A program made the position numbers and the translations under genes. A stretch of 64,000 bases of DNA, taken from the NCBI RefSeq assembly GCF_000426825.1, contig NZ_AUGC01000009.1, forward strand, positions 62,001 through 126,000. Reading direction: 5' to 3'. Below, piece after piece: positions 53,130 to 61,966 of the stretch. Source of the stretch: Thermonema rossianum DSM 10300 (GTDB lineage Bacteria; Bacteroidota; Bacteroidia; Cytophagales; Thermonemataceae). Numbering within the stretch: position 1 is the stretch's first letter; each line of letters begins with the position of its first letter. The notes beneath the pieces were generated by a model that saw only the letters and a list, made by a program, of their open reading frames with translations, was not told where the DNA came from and ran no database searches.

Positions 53130-53341
53130 TGTCATTTCGAGCGCAGCGAGAAATCTTTTTTGCTTCTTGCGGCTTGGCTTGATGAGATCTCTCACTTGCT
53201 TTGCTCGTTCGAGATGACAAAAAGCAGAAGTAAACTTGACTTGACGAGATGTCTCACTTCGTTCGACACGACAAAAGGCAGAAGCAAACTTGGATTGACG
53301 GGATATCTCGCTACACTTCGTTTCACTCGACAGAACGAGAC
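53130..53341. repeat. REP-like palindromic repeat, copy C, with two tails
   Basis: Core 53130-53219 as in copies A and B, then the same tail as copy A (GACGAGATGTCTCACTTCG region), then a second diverged tail unit (GACGGGATATCTCGCTACAC to CAGAACGAGAC). It ends about 22 bases before the lutB promoter. The rest of 52969-53393 holds no gene. Confidence 0.85.
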
Positions 53342-53362
53342 ACAAAGAGCTGTTTTATTTTT

Positions 53363-53370
53363 TAACTTTG
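53363..53370 (+). promoter_or_regulatory. Candidate -7 element for lutB
   Basis: TAACTTTG fits TAnnTTTG, 23 bases before the ATG at 53394. The -33 region lies at the edge of the repeat and matches poorly. Confidence 0.5.
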
Positions 53371-53393
53371 TTTTGAAAGTTACTATCACAACT

Positions 53394-54791
53394 ATGAGCA
53401 AAACACTCAGCCGCTTCCAAAAAGAAGCCGAAGCCAAGGTATTCGACGAAAAGCACCGCCGGACCATACGCTTCAACATGGGCAAGTATGAGCAAGCCGT
53501 GCAAAAGGGCTTGCAGCAATATAAAGACCATGAACTGGCGCGCAGCCGGGCTGCTTACATTAAACAAGAAGCCATTGCCCACCTCGACGACCTCCTGGTG
53601 CAGTTTGAACAAAACATCACCAAGCGTGGTGCCAAAGTGCTCTGGGCAGATACCTCAAAAACCGCTCTGCAATATATCGCAGAGATATTCGAGAAGCACC
53701 AAGCCAAAGAAGTGGTCAAGTCCAAATCGATGGCTACCGAAGAAATCGGATTAAACGAATTCTTGGAAGCGCGTCAGGTGCATGTATATGAAACCGACTT
53801 GGGCGAGTTCATTGTGCAACTGGCAGGGCAAAAACCCTACCATATCGTAACCCCCGCCATGCACATGTCAAAGGAAGACATCAGCCGTTTGTTTTCCGAG
53901 AAACTGCATATGGAACCCACCGATGACGCGCAACAGCTCACACATGCCGCACGGCGCCTGCTGCGCGAAAAGTACGTATCGGCCGACGTGGGCGTTACCG
54001 GCGCCAATTTCATCATTGCCGATATAGGTGGCATCGCCATCACCGAAAACGAAGGCAATGCCCGCCTGTCGGTTACTTTTCCCAAAGTGCATATTGCCAT
54101 TGTGGGCTTGGAAAAAGTGCTGCCCCGCCTCGAAGACCTGAGCCTCTTCTGGCCTCTTCTGGCTACCAGCGGCACCGGGCAACACCTGACTGTATATAAC
54201 AGCGTCATTACCGGACCCCGCCAAAGTAAGGAAAGCGACGGACCCGAAGAAATGTATGTGATTCTGTTGGACAACGGGCGCACCGAACTGCTGGCAGACC
54301 CCGCCAAGCGGCAAGCGTTGCACTGTATTCGTTGCGGTGCCTGCCTCAATGCCTGCCCCGTTTACAAAAACATAGGCGGACACACCTACGGCAGCACCTA
54401 CAGCGGTCCCATAGGCTCGGTGATTACCCCCTACTTCAAAGGCATGAAAGACTACAAGCACCTAAGCTATGCCAGCTCTTTGTGCGGTGCCTGCAGCAGC
54501 GTGTGCCCGGTAAAAATAGAAATTCATGACTTGCTTTTGCTCAACCGGAAGAGCGCCGTGGAAAAGAAACTGGTGCCCTTTGCCGAACGCATGGCTTTCA
54601 AGTTGTGGAAAAAAGCCATGCTTAACCGCCGGCTCATAGATATGTGGGGCGCCGGCATTAAAAATACCGTATTGCGTCGCGTATTTAAAGACAGCTGGGG
54701 GCGCTACCACACCCCCATACAAGTGGCACCACGCTCGTTTAAACAACTGTGGCAAGAACGTATTGCCAATGCTAAAAAGACAAAGGTATGA
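53394..54791 (+). CDS. lutB: LutB-like lactate utilisation iron-sulfur protein
   Basis: 465 residues from ATG at 53394. The open frame runs back to 53079, but those 105 codons are a translation of the REP-like repeat and are not coding. LUD domain (residues ~60-290) is followed by two 4Fe-4S motifs: CIRCGACLNACP (Cys311, 314, 317, 321) and CGACSSVCP (Cys364, 367, 371). In the Lut complex LutABC oxidises L-lactate to pyruvate; LutB carries the iron-sulfur clusters. lutA and lutC are not next to it, so the assignment to lactate is by family only. It overlaps the next gene by ATGA. Confidence 0.9.
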   Translation: MSKTLSRFQKEAEAKVFDEKHRRTIRFNMGKYEQAVQKGLQQYKDHELARSRAAYIKQEAIAHLDDLLVQFEQNITKRGAKVLWADTSKTALQYIAEIFEKHQAKEVVKSKSMATEEIGLNEFLEARQVHVYETDLGEFIVQLAGQKPYHIVTPAMHMSKEDISRLFSEKLHMEPTDDAQQLTHAARRLLREKYVSADVGVTGANFIIADIGGIAITENEGNARLSVTFPKVHIAIVGLEKVLPRLEDLSLFWPLLATSGTGQHLTVYNSVITGPRQSKESDGPEEMYVILLDNGRTELLADPAKRQALHCIRCGACLNACPVYKNIGGHTYGSTYSGPIGSVITPYFKGMKDYKHLSYASSLCGACSSVCPVKIEIHDLLLLNRKSAVEKKLVPFAERMAFKLWKKAMLNRRLIDMWGAGIKNTVLRRVFKDSWGRYHTPIQVAPRSFKQLWQERIANAKKTKV

Positions 54792-56821
54792 CCTTTTTGA
54801 ATCCATCTTTTTTGTGGGCTTTCGCCCTGCTGCTTATACCCCTTGCTCTGCATTTGTTTAACCTGCATCGTCCGCGCAAGGTCTATTTCACCAATGTGCG
54901 CTACCTGCAGCAGCTCGAAACCCAAACCAAAGCCATGCGCAAACTGCGCGAATGGCTTGTGTTGTTGTGCCGTATGTTTTTTTTGGCAGCCCTTGTGATG
55001 GCATTTGCCCGCCCCGTATTGCCCGGCGAATACGCCGAAAGTGGACATGGACAAGCACTTCACAGTTTCTATATCGACAATTCTTACAGCATGCAACGCC
55101 CCGGCGTGGGCAGCGACCTCAACCTGCTTACACAAGCGAAGGAACAAGTAACGGCACTCAGCCATAGCCTGAATACCGGAGGGCGTTTTCAACTGTTGAG
55201 TAACGCTTTCGACAGCCGTGAAGCCCAAATCTATGAAGCCGATGAGCTGAGCGAAGCACTGGCCGCCATGCGTTTCAGCCTTTACCGCCCTGCGCTTGGT
55301 GACGTACTGCGCCGGCAGGAAAAGCTGGCTCGCAAGCGTTTACCTCATGCGCGTGCCCATTTGTTTTTGTTCAGCGACTTTCAAAAAAACAGCGCTGCCT
55401 CTCTTTTCAAATATACTTTTCAAAAAGACATACACTACCATTTAGTGCCTTTGCAGGCTGCACCTGTTGCCAATGTCAGCATCGACAGCGTGTGGCTGGG
55501 CGCTCCTTTTATTCAGAACAACAGCACCAACACCCTTTACTTCAAACTACGCAACCACAGCAGCCGCGAAGTGCGACAACTGCCCGTGCAGCTTTTTCTA
55601 CAAGACCGCGCCATAGCCGGCAAAAGCGTGGATTTGGCTGCCGGTGAAAGCCGTACGTTTTCCGTCGAGTTCAGTTCCAACGAAAGTGGCTGGCTGCGCG
55701 GCAGGTTGCATATCGAAGACACGCCCATCACCTTCGATAACGACTACTATTTCAGCTACAATGCCCGGCGCCGCCTGCAGGTCTTGTATCTGCATGCCGG
55801 CAATGAGCCCAATCCTTATTTGATGGCAGCCTACAATGCCGAGCCACAAATACAGCTGCAACACAAGACATTCAACACACTGAATGAAGATGAGCTGCGC
55901 GAGGTTGATTTGCTCATCGTGGAAACCCATGCGAACATGGGCGGAACCCCCATAGAGCGCATCCGCCGCTTTGTGGAAGAGGGGGGCAGCCTGGCACTCA
56001 TCCCTGCCCAAGGCGCACCGCCGGCTTTCTTGTCATCATGGGGCATTCAGCTGACACAGGCGGCCACACTCCCCCCCGACAGCAGCTTGCAACTGCGCGC
56101 CGAAAGCCTGAATCATCCTTTTTTTGAAGGCGTTTTCAGTAAGAAAACCAACAGCACCGTCATGCCTCTTGCACGCCCTCTATGGATATGCAAGGGGGGC
56201 GATGCGATTTTGAAAATGCAAAACGGCGAAGCTTTTCTCAGCATGTACCGCCTGCAAAGCGGCAAAGTGTACGTGTTTGCCGCCCCTCTGCAAAGTCAAT
56301 ACACCAGTCTGGTAAAACATGCACTCTTTGTGCCTGTATTGTACCGTATGGCACAAACAGCTCCCCAAAGAGCATTGCTCTATGCCTACCGCAGCAACGA
56401 ACGCAGCCTGTTGTTGCCTGTGGGCGTGCAGCCGGCAGCCGACCGCCCCCTTAGTTTACGACGCGAACAAGAAGAATGGCTGTTGACCCCGCAATTGCTG
56501 GGCAAGCGCTTGCGTATTGACCTGCCCACAGAGAGCCTGCAAGCCGGCTTTTATGCCCTCACCTATGCTGCCGACACCCTGGCATTGGTGGCTTTCAACG
56601 TGCCTGCCGAAGAGTCAGACATGGAAACAGTCCCGGCGGACAGCCTCGCAGCACTCGCCGATTCGCTCCCCAATGTGCATGTATATGCCGGCAATGAACA
56701 ACAAGCCTTGGTGCAGCAATACCGTGCGCAGTTTATTGCCACACCTTTGTGGAAATACTTTATTGTAGCAGCCCTTTTATTTTTGCTTTGTGAAACCTTA
56801 ATCATCAGACTATGGAAATGA
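54788..56821 (+). CDS. BatA-domain membrane protein with degenerate VWA domain
   Basis: 677 residues. N-terminal BatA domain: MTFLNPSFLWAFALLLIPLALHLFNLHRPRKVYFTNVRYL, second helix near 55-78 and FARPVLP. A VWA-like domain follows with SFYIDNSYSMQRPG (D-x-S-x-S) near residue 95, then beta-rich periplasmic domains 230-600, and a C-terminal membrane helix (YFIVAALLFLLCETLIIRLW). It is the usual partner of MoxR ATPases and DUF58 proteins in aerotolerance-type operons, but here it sits in an operon with lutB (ATGA overlap at 54788) and a TlpA-like lipoprotein (10-base overlap). Confidence 0.88.
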   Translation: MTFLNPSFLWAFALLLIPLALHLFNLHRPRKVYFTNVRYLQQLETQTKAMRKLREWLVLLCRMFFLAALVMAFARPVLPGEYAESGHGQALHSFYIDNSYSMQRPGVGSDLNLLTQAKEQVTALSHSLNTGGRFQLLSNAFDSREAQIYEADELSEALAAMRFSLYRPALGDVLRRQEKLARKRLPHARAHLFLFSDFQKNSAASLFKYTFQKDIHYHLVPLQAAPVANVSIDSVWLGAPFIQNNSTNTLYFKLRNHSSREVRQLPVQLFLQDRAIAGKSVDLAAGESRTFSVEFSSNESGWLRGRLHIEDTPITFDNDYYFSYNARRRLQVLYLHAGNEPNPYLMAAYNAEPQIQLQHKTFNTLNEDELREVDLLIVETHANMGGTPIERIRRFVEEGGSLALIPAQGAPPAFLSSWGIQLTQAATLPPDSSLQLRAESLNHPFFEGVFSKKTNSTVMPLARPLWICKGGDAILKMQNGEAFLSMYRLQSGKVYVFAAPLQSQYTSLVKHALFVPVLYRMAQTAPQRALLYAYRSNERSLLLPVGVQPAADRPLSLRREQEEWLLTPQLLGKRLRIDLPTESLQAGFYALTYAADTLALVAFNVPAEESDMETVPADSLAALADSLPNVHVYAGNEQQALVQQYRAQFIATPLWKYFIVAALLFLLCETLIIRLWK

Positions 56822-58062
56822 CTATAAAAAACATCTTGATGGCGCTAATCGCCGCCACTTTGCTTCTTGCCTGCGACAGCTCACAAGAAAACAGCCCGGA
56901 ACAAAACCTTGCCGGCACCTGGCGTTTCGTGTTGCACTCCGACGGTGGTGCCATGCCCTTCAACATGGAAGTATTTGAAGAGAACGGGCAGCTCAAGGCT
57001 TTCATCCGTAACGGTGAAGAAAAGTTGTTGCTTGACAGCATACAAACCAAAGGCGATTCGGTCATTATGCCGCTGCATATCTTCGATGCAGCCCTTTTGG
57101 GCAAACGCCACGGAAGCGACACGCTCGAAGGTCAGTTCGTGAAGTTTTACGCCCCGGATAAAGCGGTGCCTTTCACTGCTGTACGCGGGCAAAACTACCG
57201 TTTCTTCCCCGACTCCATGAGCGTGGCTCCTGCTTTTGATTTTTCGGGAAAATGGGAAGTTACCTTTACGGAACCGGATGGCAGCACTTATCCCGCGGTT
57301 GGTATCTTCCAACAAAGTGGCAATGCAGTTACGGGCACTTTTCTCACCGAGACCGGCGACTATCGCTATCTGGAAGGCAACGCTGCCGGCAAGGCGCTCT
57401 ATCTGTCTGCCTTCGACGGCAACCATGCCTTCTTGTTTGTAGCTACCAGCGAAGACGGCACACAGCTGAAAGGCGACTTCTGGTCGGGCAAGGACTACCA
57501 CGAAACATGGACCGCCATACGCAACGACAGCGCCGCGCTGCGCAACCCCTATGAACTTACCTACCTCAAAGAAGGCTATGACAAAATAGATTTCACTTTG
57601 CCCGACTTGGACAGCAACCTGGTGTCGCTTTCCGATCCGCGCTATCAAGGCAAAGTAGTGATTCTGCAACTGTTTGGCTCTTGGTGCCCCAACTGTATGG
57701 ATGAAACCGCTTTCCTGGCAGACTGGTACCGCAAAAACAAAGACAAGGACATAGCCATTATCGCGCTGGCATTTGAGCGAAAGCCGGATTTTCAATATGC
57801 CAAACGGATGGTAGAGCGTGTAAAAAAACGCTTCGGCGCCGACTATGATTTTCTGATTGCAGGCACCAACGACAAAGGCGAAGCCGCACGCGTGCTGCCC
57901 ATGCTTAACCATGTGATGTCGTTTCCTACTACCATCTTCATAGACAAGCAGGGCAAGGTAAGAAAAATACACACCGGATTTTACGGACCCGGCACCGGCG
58001 AATATTACGAGCGCTGGCGCGAAGAATTTAATGCTACAATTTCAGAACTTTTAAATGAATAA
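56812..58062 (+). CDS. TlpA-like thioredoxin-fold lipoprotein
   Basis: 416 residues. Lipoprotein signal with lipobox LLLAC (Cys21). Residues ~30-255 form a beta-rich N-terminal domain with two similar halves (GTWRFVLHSDGGAMPFNMEVF and GKWEVTFTEPDGSTYPAVGIF). Residues ~265-416 are an AhpC/TlpA thioredoxin domain: VVILQLFGSWCPNCMDETAFL with the redox CPNC at 292-295 and the cis-Pro in MSFPTTIFIDKQGK. A periplasmic thiol-disulfide reductase is expected. ATG at 56812 or 56818; the latter would give a 4-base ATGA overlap with the upstream stop. Confidence 0.92.
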   Translation: MEMTIKNILMALIAATLLLACDSSQENSPEQNLAGTWRFVLHSDGGAMPFNMEVFEENGQLKAFIRNGEEKLLLDSIQTKGDSVIMPLHIFDAALLGKRHGSDTLEGQFVKFYAPDKAVPFTAVRGQNYRFFPDSMSVAPAFDFSGKWEVTFTEPDGSTYPAVGIFQQSGNAVTGTFLTETGDYRYLEGNAAGKALYLSAFDGNHAFLFVATSEDGTQLKGDFWSGKDYHETWTAIRNDSAALRNPYELTYLKEGYDKIDFTLPDLDSNLVSLSDPRYQGKVVILQLFGSWCPNCMDETAFLADWYRKNKDKDIAIIALAFERKPDFQYAKRMVERVKKRFGADYDFLIAGTNDKGEAARVLPMLNHVMSFPTTIFIDKQGKVRKIHTGFYGPGTGEYYERWREEFNATISELLNE

Positions 58063-58157
58063 TTTCGTAAAAAAAGTATCCGGCAAGCGGTTACTTTTGA
58101 GCTGCTATTACGTCTTAATACATAAACAACCCTAAATCACTTTAAAACTATACACTT

Positions 58158-58337
58158 ATGGAAAGAAGTAATAAGTCTGCTCAAAATGACCGTAATATTG
58201 AAGAATTGCAAGAAAGCATTATAGAGTTGGTACGTGCATGCAGAAACAAAGAGCTTCTGGAGCAACTGCTCGAGCAGCTGCTGCCACAACTGGATGTTGC
58301 TGCTTCGTCGCAGCCCAGCCGGCGGTGGCACGCTTAA
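58158..58337 (+). CDS. Small protein of 59 residues, unknown function
   Basis: Short open frame from ATG at 58158 to TAA at 58335-58337. The middle is a strongly amphipathic helix (NIEELQESIIELVRACRNKELLEQLLEQLL), the ends are Ser-rich and polar (MERSNKSAQND and SSQPSRRWHA). It fills the gap between the TlpA-like gene and a strong terminator that starts 22 bases after its stop. No family recognised. The terminator placement favours a real gene. Confidence 0.5.
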   Translation: MERSNKSAQNDRNIEELQESIIELVRACRNKELLEQLLEQLLPQLDVAASSQPSRRWHA

Positions 58338-58358
58338 CCCTCAACGGGCTTAAGCACA

Positions 58359-58383
58359 AAAGGGACGGCTAAACCGTCCCTTT
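58359..58383. terminator. Strong terminator between the small gene and frr
   Basis: Perfect 10-base-pair stem AAAGGGACGG / CCGTCCCTTT with loop CTAAA; TTTGCTTTTTT follows on the plus strand. It also lies just past the frr stop on the minus strand, so could work in both directions. Confidence 0.85.
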
Positions 58384-58405
58384 GCTTTTTTCAAGGCAGT
58401 GCGCC

Positions 58406-58969
58406 CTACACCTTCATGATTTCCTGCTCTTTCTTCTCAAACAGCTCATCCAGTTTAGCTACATATTTGTCGGTGAGCTTTTGCACTTCCTCCTCACCAC
58501 GCTTGATAGAGTCTTCGGGGATGCCTTCTTCTTTCAGTTTCTTGATGCTGTTGTTGGCTTCTTTGCGTATGTTACGCACACTGATTTTACCTTCTTCTAT
58601 TTCCTGCTTCACTTGTTTTACCAGCTGCTTGCGGCGCTCTTCTGTCAGAGGGGGGAAAGCCAGGATGATGCTCTCGCCGTTATTTTGAGGATTCACGCCC
58701 AAGTCGCTGGCTTGAATGGCTTTTTCTATATCGTTGATAAGCCCTTTTTCAAAAGGACGTATGCTGAGTGTGCGTCCATCCAAACTGTTGACGTTTGCCA
58801 CTTGCGTTAAAGGCACCTGTGCACCGTAATATTCCACGGTAATGCCTTCCAAGAATTCGGGCGTTACACGCCCCGCTCTGATTTTGCTTACTATGTCTTG
58901 GGTGTGGTCCAGCGCTTTCTTCATGCGCTCTTCTGCATCTTGCAGATACATTAAAATCTCTTCTTCCAT
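58406..58969 (-). CDS. frr: Ribosome recycling factor
   Basis: 187 residues, standard length. Splits post-termination ribosomes with EF-G. Signatures: RAGRVTPEFLEGITVEYYGAQVPLTQVANV, RTLSIRPFEKGLINDIEKAI and RKQLVKQVKQEIEEGKISVRNIRKEAN (the long three-helix domain). 33 bases after pyrH, the classic gene order. Confidence 0.98.
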   Translation of the reverse strand: MEEEILMYLQDAEERMKKALDHTQDIVSKIRAGRVTPEFLEGITVEYYGAQVPLTQVANVNSLDGRTLSIRPFEKGLINDIEKAIQASDLGVNPQNNGESIILAFPPLTEERRKQLVKQVKQEIEEGKISVRNIRKEANNSIKKLKEEGIPEDSIKRGEEEVQKLTDKYVAKLDELFEKKEQEIMKV

Positions 58970-59002
58970 AGGATTGTCGTTTTTTTAAACTAAAAACATT
59001 GA

Positions 59003-59719
59003 TTATGAATCGGATGAAATGAGCGTGCCTATGTCTTCGCCTTGCACCAAACGGTAAAGATTGCCCGGCTTGTTCATATCAAACACAATGATGGGCAAGT
59101 TGTTTTCTTTACACAGGGTAAAGGCCGTCAAATCCATTACACTCAAACCGCGGGCATATACTTCTTCGAAAGTGATGGAAGTAAAACGCACAGCGGTCAG
59201 GTCTTTTTTCGGGTCGGCAGAATAAACGCCATCTACCTTGGTGCCTTTCAGTACCACATCGGCTTCTATTTCAATGGCACGCAAGCTGGCTGCCGAATCG
59301 GTGGTAAAATAAGGGTTGCCCGTTCCGGCGGCAAAGATAACCACGCGTCCTTTTTCAAGATGGCGAATGGCACGACGGCGGATAAAAGGCTCGCAGACCT
59401 GCTCCATACGAATGCCCGACATCAGACGCGTATAAACGCCCTGCTTTTCAATGGCGCTTTGCAGTGCCATGCCATTGATGACGGTTGCCAGCATGCCCAT
59501 GTAGTCGCCCTGCACTCTGTCTATGCCCGAACGCTCCGCTTCGCTTCCTCTGTAAATGTTGCCTCCGCCTATGACAATAGCCACCTGCACCCCACTTTCT
59601 ACCACACGTTTAATTTCTTTGGCGTATTGCTCCAAGCGCTCCGGATTGATAATATACTGCGGGTCGTCGCCGCTTAAGGCTTCGCCGCTAAGCTTCAGCA
59701 GAATGCGTTTATATTTCAT
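59003..59719 (-). CDS. pyrH: Uridylate kinase
   Basis: UMP kinase of the amino-acid-kinase fold, phosphorylating UMP to UDP. 238 residues. [15 protein letters not shown] at the start, [20 protein letters not shown], and [38 protein letters not shown] are typical. Followed by frr. The ATG at 59719 is 32 bases after a promoter-like pair. Confidence 0.98.
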   Translation of the reverse strand: MKYKRILLKLSGEALSGDDPQYIINPERLEQYAKEIKRVVESGVQVAIVIGGGNIYRGSEAERSGIDRVQGDYMGMLATVINGMALQSAIEKQGVYTRLMSGIRMEQVCEPFIRRRAIRHLEKGRVVIFAAGTGNPYFTTDSAASLRAIEIEADVVLKGTKVDGVYSADPKKDLTAVRFTSITFEEVYARGLSVMDLTAFTLCKENNLPIIVFDMNKPGNLYRLVQGEDIGTLISSDS

Positions 59720-59750
59720 TGAGAATCAATTTAGGATAGGACACTGCCGG

Positions 59751-59782
59751 CAAATATACATCAAGCCCAAGTATTTAGCAAT
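59751..59782 (-). promoter_or_regulatory. Promoter of pyrH-frr
   Basis: On the minus strand TTG (59779-59781) preceded by A, 20 bases, TATATTTG (59751-59758): close to the Bacteroidota consensus with one mismatch in the -33. Confidence 0.6.
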
Positions 59783-59870
59783 AAAGGTCCGGTGGATTGC
59801 CCCGGCTTTTTCAAAAAATGTAACTTGTGGTGCCGGCACTTCGTGAAGGAAGAATAGCAATATCAGACCT

Positions 59871-60854
59871 ATGCCCAAACGATTATTGATTTTGTTTTTG
59901 TGTTGGATAGCCGCTGCCCCTTGCCGGGCACAGTACACGGCTTTTTCTTATCCGTGGCAGGCAAGCCTGTGGCACAACCCCGCAGCCGCAGCCGGCACGC
60001 ATGCCCACCATGCACAGATGAGCTACCGCCACCGTGCCCCGCGCCTTGAAGGCGGCATTGCCGGCATGTATGTGCAGTATGCGCACACCTGGCAACAGGC
60101 ACGCACTGCCTTGGGCAGCTGGGCAATGCTCGAACAGGCCGGTAGCGGGCGCTTCCGCCAACAAGCCGTGGCACTGTCGCTTACTCACTTTGTGCCCTTG
60201 CACAAAAGTGTCATTTGGCGGCTGTCGCTTGAAGGCAGTTATTTACAGCAAACGCATGGTTTCGGGCAATACACCTTCGGCGACCAACTATCGATATGGG
60301 GCAATACGGGGCAGGCTTCTGCCGAAAGCTTTCCCGATGAGCGTTTGCACGCATGGAACCTGCACGCCGCCACCTTGTTGCACACGCCTTCGTTCTGGAT
60401 AGGTGCTTCGGCGCGCTATCTAAACCAAGCCTTATTGCGGGGCAGTGGCGCTGCCTACCGGCTGCCTGTTTACTGGCAGGCACAAGCAGGGGCACGCCTC
60501 GACCTGCCCGCCTACCGCCGCACAGCGGCACTGTTGCCTTGGGCAAGCTATCGCCGCTATGCTGCCTATCAAAGCCTGGACGTGGGCATTTGGGGCATGC
60601 TCTCGCCTTTGCAAGCAGGAATTAGTGTGGAATCGCTGCCCATAGACGGCGGCAACGACAGCCGCTTGTTTCTTCATGCCGGTATCGACTATGAAGGGTA
60701 CCGTTTCATTTATAGCTTCGGCAGCCCTGTGGGCGCGCAAGCGCTTGCCGGGCACGTGCACGAAATAGGGTTTAGTGTCCGGTTTGGTGAAAGTGCCCGC
60801 CGCAGTTACTCCCGCAGCCCGCTGCCCCGCTTGCCCTATGAGCCCTCACCCTGA
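59871..60854 (+). CDS. PorP/SprF family type IX secretion membrane protein
   Basis: 327 residues with signal peptide (ends PCRAQ). The start of the mature protein, YTAFSYPWQASLWHNPAAAAGTHAHHAQMSYRHR, follows the PorP/SprF pattern (Q-x-x-Y-x-NPA-x-AG-x-R), and the rest alternates barrel strands to the end (VHEIGFSVRFG). PorP/SprF proteins help the type IX secretion system deliver gliding or surface proteins; many paralogues occur per genome, usually linked to a large surface adhesin, which is not seen here. Overall it is a little more GC-rich than its neighbours. Confidence 0.82.
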   Translation: MPKRLLILFLCWIAAAPCRAQYTAFSYPWQASLWHNPAAAAGTHAHHAQMSYRHRAPRLEGGIAGMYVQYAHTWQQARTALGSWAMLEQAGSGRFRQQAVALSLTHFVPLHKSVIWRLSLEGSYLQQTHGFGQYTFGDQLSIWGNTGQASAESFPDERLHAWNLHAATLLHTPSFWIGASARYLNQALLRGSGAAYRLPVYWQAQAGARLDLPAYRRTAALLPWASYRRYAAYQSLDVGIWGMLSPLQAGISVESLPIDGGNDSRLFLHAGIDYEGYRFIYSFGSPVGAQALAGHVHEIGFSVRFGESARRSYSRSPLPRLPYEPSP

Positions 60855-60921
60855 TGCTTGTCATTTCGCTTTTTGCAGGGGCTTTCGTAGCTTTGGCAGA
60901 AAGAAAGCAAACGTCATACTC

Positions 60922-61842
60922 ATGGGGGACACCATACGCATAGGCACGCGCCGCAGCCAATTGGCACTGTGGCAAGCCGAACACGTAGCGCAGCTGCTGC
61001 GTCAAAAAGGGGTACAAGCCGAATTGGTTGCCATCGAAACCAAAGGGGATAAGATTCTGGACCGCTCTCTGTCGAAGATAGGCAGCAAAGGCGTGTTTAC
61101 CGAAGAGCTGGAAGCCATGCTGCGCAGCGGCGACATACACCTTGCCGTACACAGTGCCAAAGATGTGCCCTCTACCCTTCCCGACGATTTGGAACTGATT
61201 GCCTTCAGTGAACGGGAAACTGCTTATGATGTGCTCGTCAGCCGGCAGAAAAACCTTTCTTTACAAACTCCTTTGCGTGTAGGCACCTCTTCCACACGCC
61301 GCCGGGCGCTCATCCGCCGCTTTTTTCCTCATTGGGAAGTAGTGGATATACGCGGCAACTTGCAAACCCGCCTCCGCAAGATGGATGAAGGCTTGTGTGA
61401 TGCCCTCTTGTTGGCTTATGCCGGTGTGCATCGCATGGGCTATGATACGCTCATTGTGCACCGCTTCGACCTTGAAACATTCACCCCGCCCGTGGGGCAA
61501 GGGGCACTGGCAATAGAAGCCCACAAAGAGCTGGCGCCTGCCCTACGCCAAGTGGTCATAGAAGCGGTCAACCATGCGCCCACTGCCCACTGTTTGCATG
61601 CCGAACGTGCTTTCCTTGCCCGCTTGCAAGGCGGCTGCAGTGTGCCTGTCTTCGGGCATGCATTTCACGAAGGCGGGCAAGTCACATTGTTGGGCGGCAT
61701 TGTAAGCCTCGACGGGCAAAAACTCATACAAGACCGGATAGCCGTAGGCAATGCCCCCGCCGAAGCGGGCACCCTGTTGGCAGAACGCCTGCTGCAAGCC
61801 GGTGCCGGTGATATACTCAAAGAAATCAAAGCGCAGTTGTAA
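60922..61842 (+). CDS. hemC: Hydroxymethylbilane synthase (porphobilinogen deaminase)
   Basis: Haem-pathway enzyme joining four porphobilinogen units. 306 residues from ATG at 60922, where the family sequence begins (MGDTIRIGTRRSQLALWQAEHV); the longer frame overlaps the PorP/SprF gene. KIGSKGVFTEELEAMLRSGDIHLAVHSAKDVPS carries the catalytic Asp region, GTSSTRRRALI binds substrate, and the cofactor Cys is in RLQGGCSVPVFGHA. No other hem gene is adjacent. Confidence 0.97.
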   Translation: MGDTIRIGTRRSQLALWQAEHVAQLLRQKGVQAELVAIETKGDKILDRSLSKIGSKGVFTEELEAMLRSGDIHLAVHSAKDVPSTLPDDLELIAFSERETAYDVLVSRQKNLSLQTPLRVGTSSTRRRALIRRFFPHWEVVDIRGNLQTRLRKMDEGLCDALLLAYAGVHRMGYDTLIVHRFDLETFTPPVGQGALAIEAHKELAPALRQVVIEAVNHAPTAHCLHAERAFLARLQGGCSVPVFGHAFHEGGQVTLLGGIVSLDGQKLIQDRIAVGNAPAEAGTLLAERLLQAGAGDILKEIKAQL

Positions 61843-61908
61843 GGCTATACTCCGGCTTTTGTTTTTTGATACATTTACAATGTTTCCACTCTTTTGCTCA
61901 TAAACGAA

Positions 61909-61943
61909 GAAAGCAGGTACTCCGCAATAGGATACCTGCTTTC
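61909..61943. terminator. Terminator hairpin between convergent hemC and receptor gene
   Basis: Stem GAAAGCAGGTA-C-TCC / GGA-TACCTGCTTTC (14 pairs with one bulged C) and a 6-base loop. T-runs on both sides are short, so terminator strength is uncertain. Confidence 0.55.
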
Positions 61944-61966
61944 ATTACCCACTATGCGTGGGGGTC

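Noticed and set aside
52202-53341. Possible CRISPR array
   Set aside because: The units are ~90-base imperfect palindromes at irregular distances, without short direct repeats and equal spacers, and no cas gene is near.
53091-53345. Minus-strand open frame over repeat copy C (and the similar one at 52188-52376)
   Set aside because: Both are translations of the repeat itself, with no separate gene features.
53079-53393. N-terminal extension of lutB by 105 codons
   Set aside because: It is a translation of the REP-like repeat (CHFERSEKS-type sequence) and contains the candidate promoter; the family sequence begins at ATG 53394.
56881-57972. 363-codon minus-strand open frame
   Set aside because: Shadow of the TlpA-like lipoprotein gene; no protein-like motifs.
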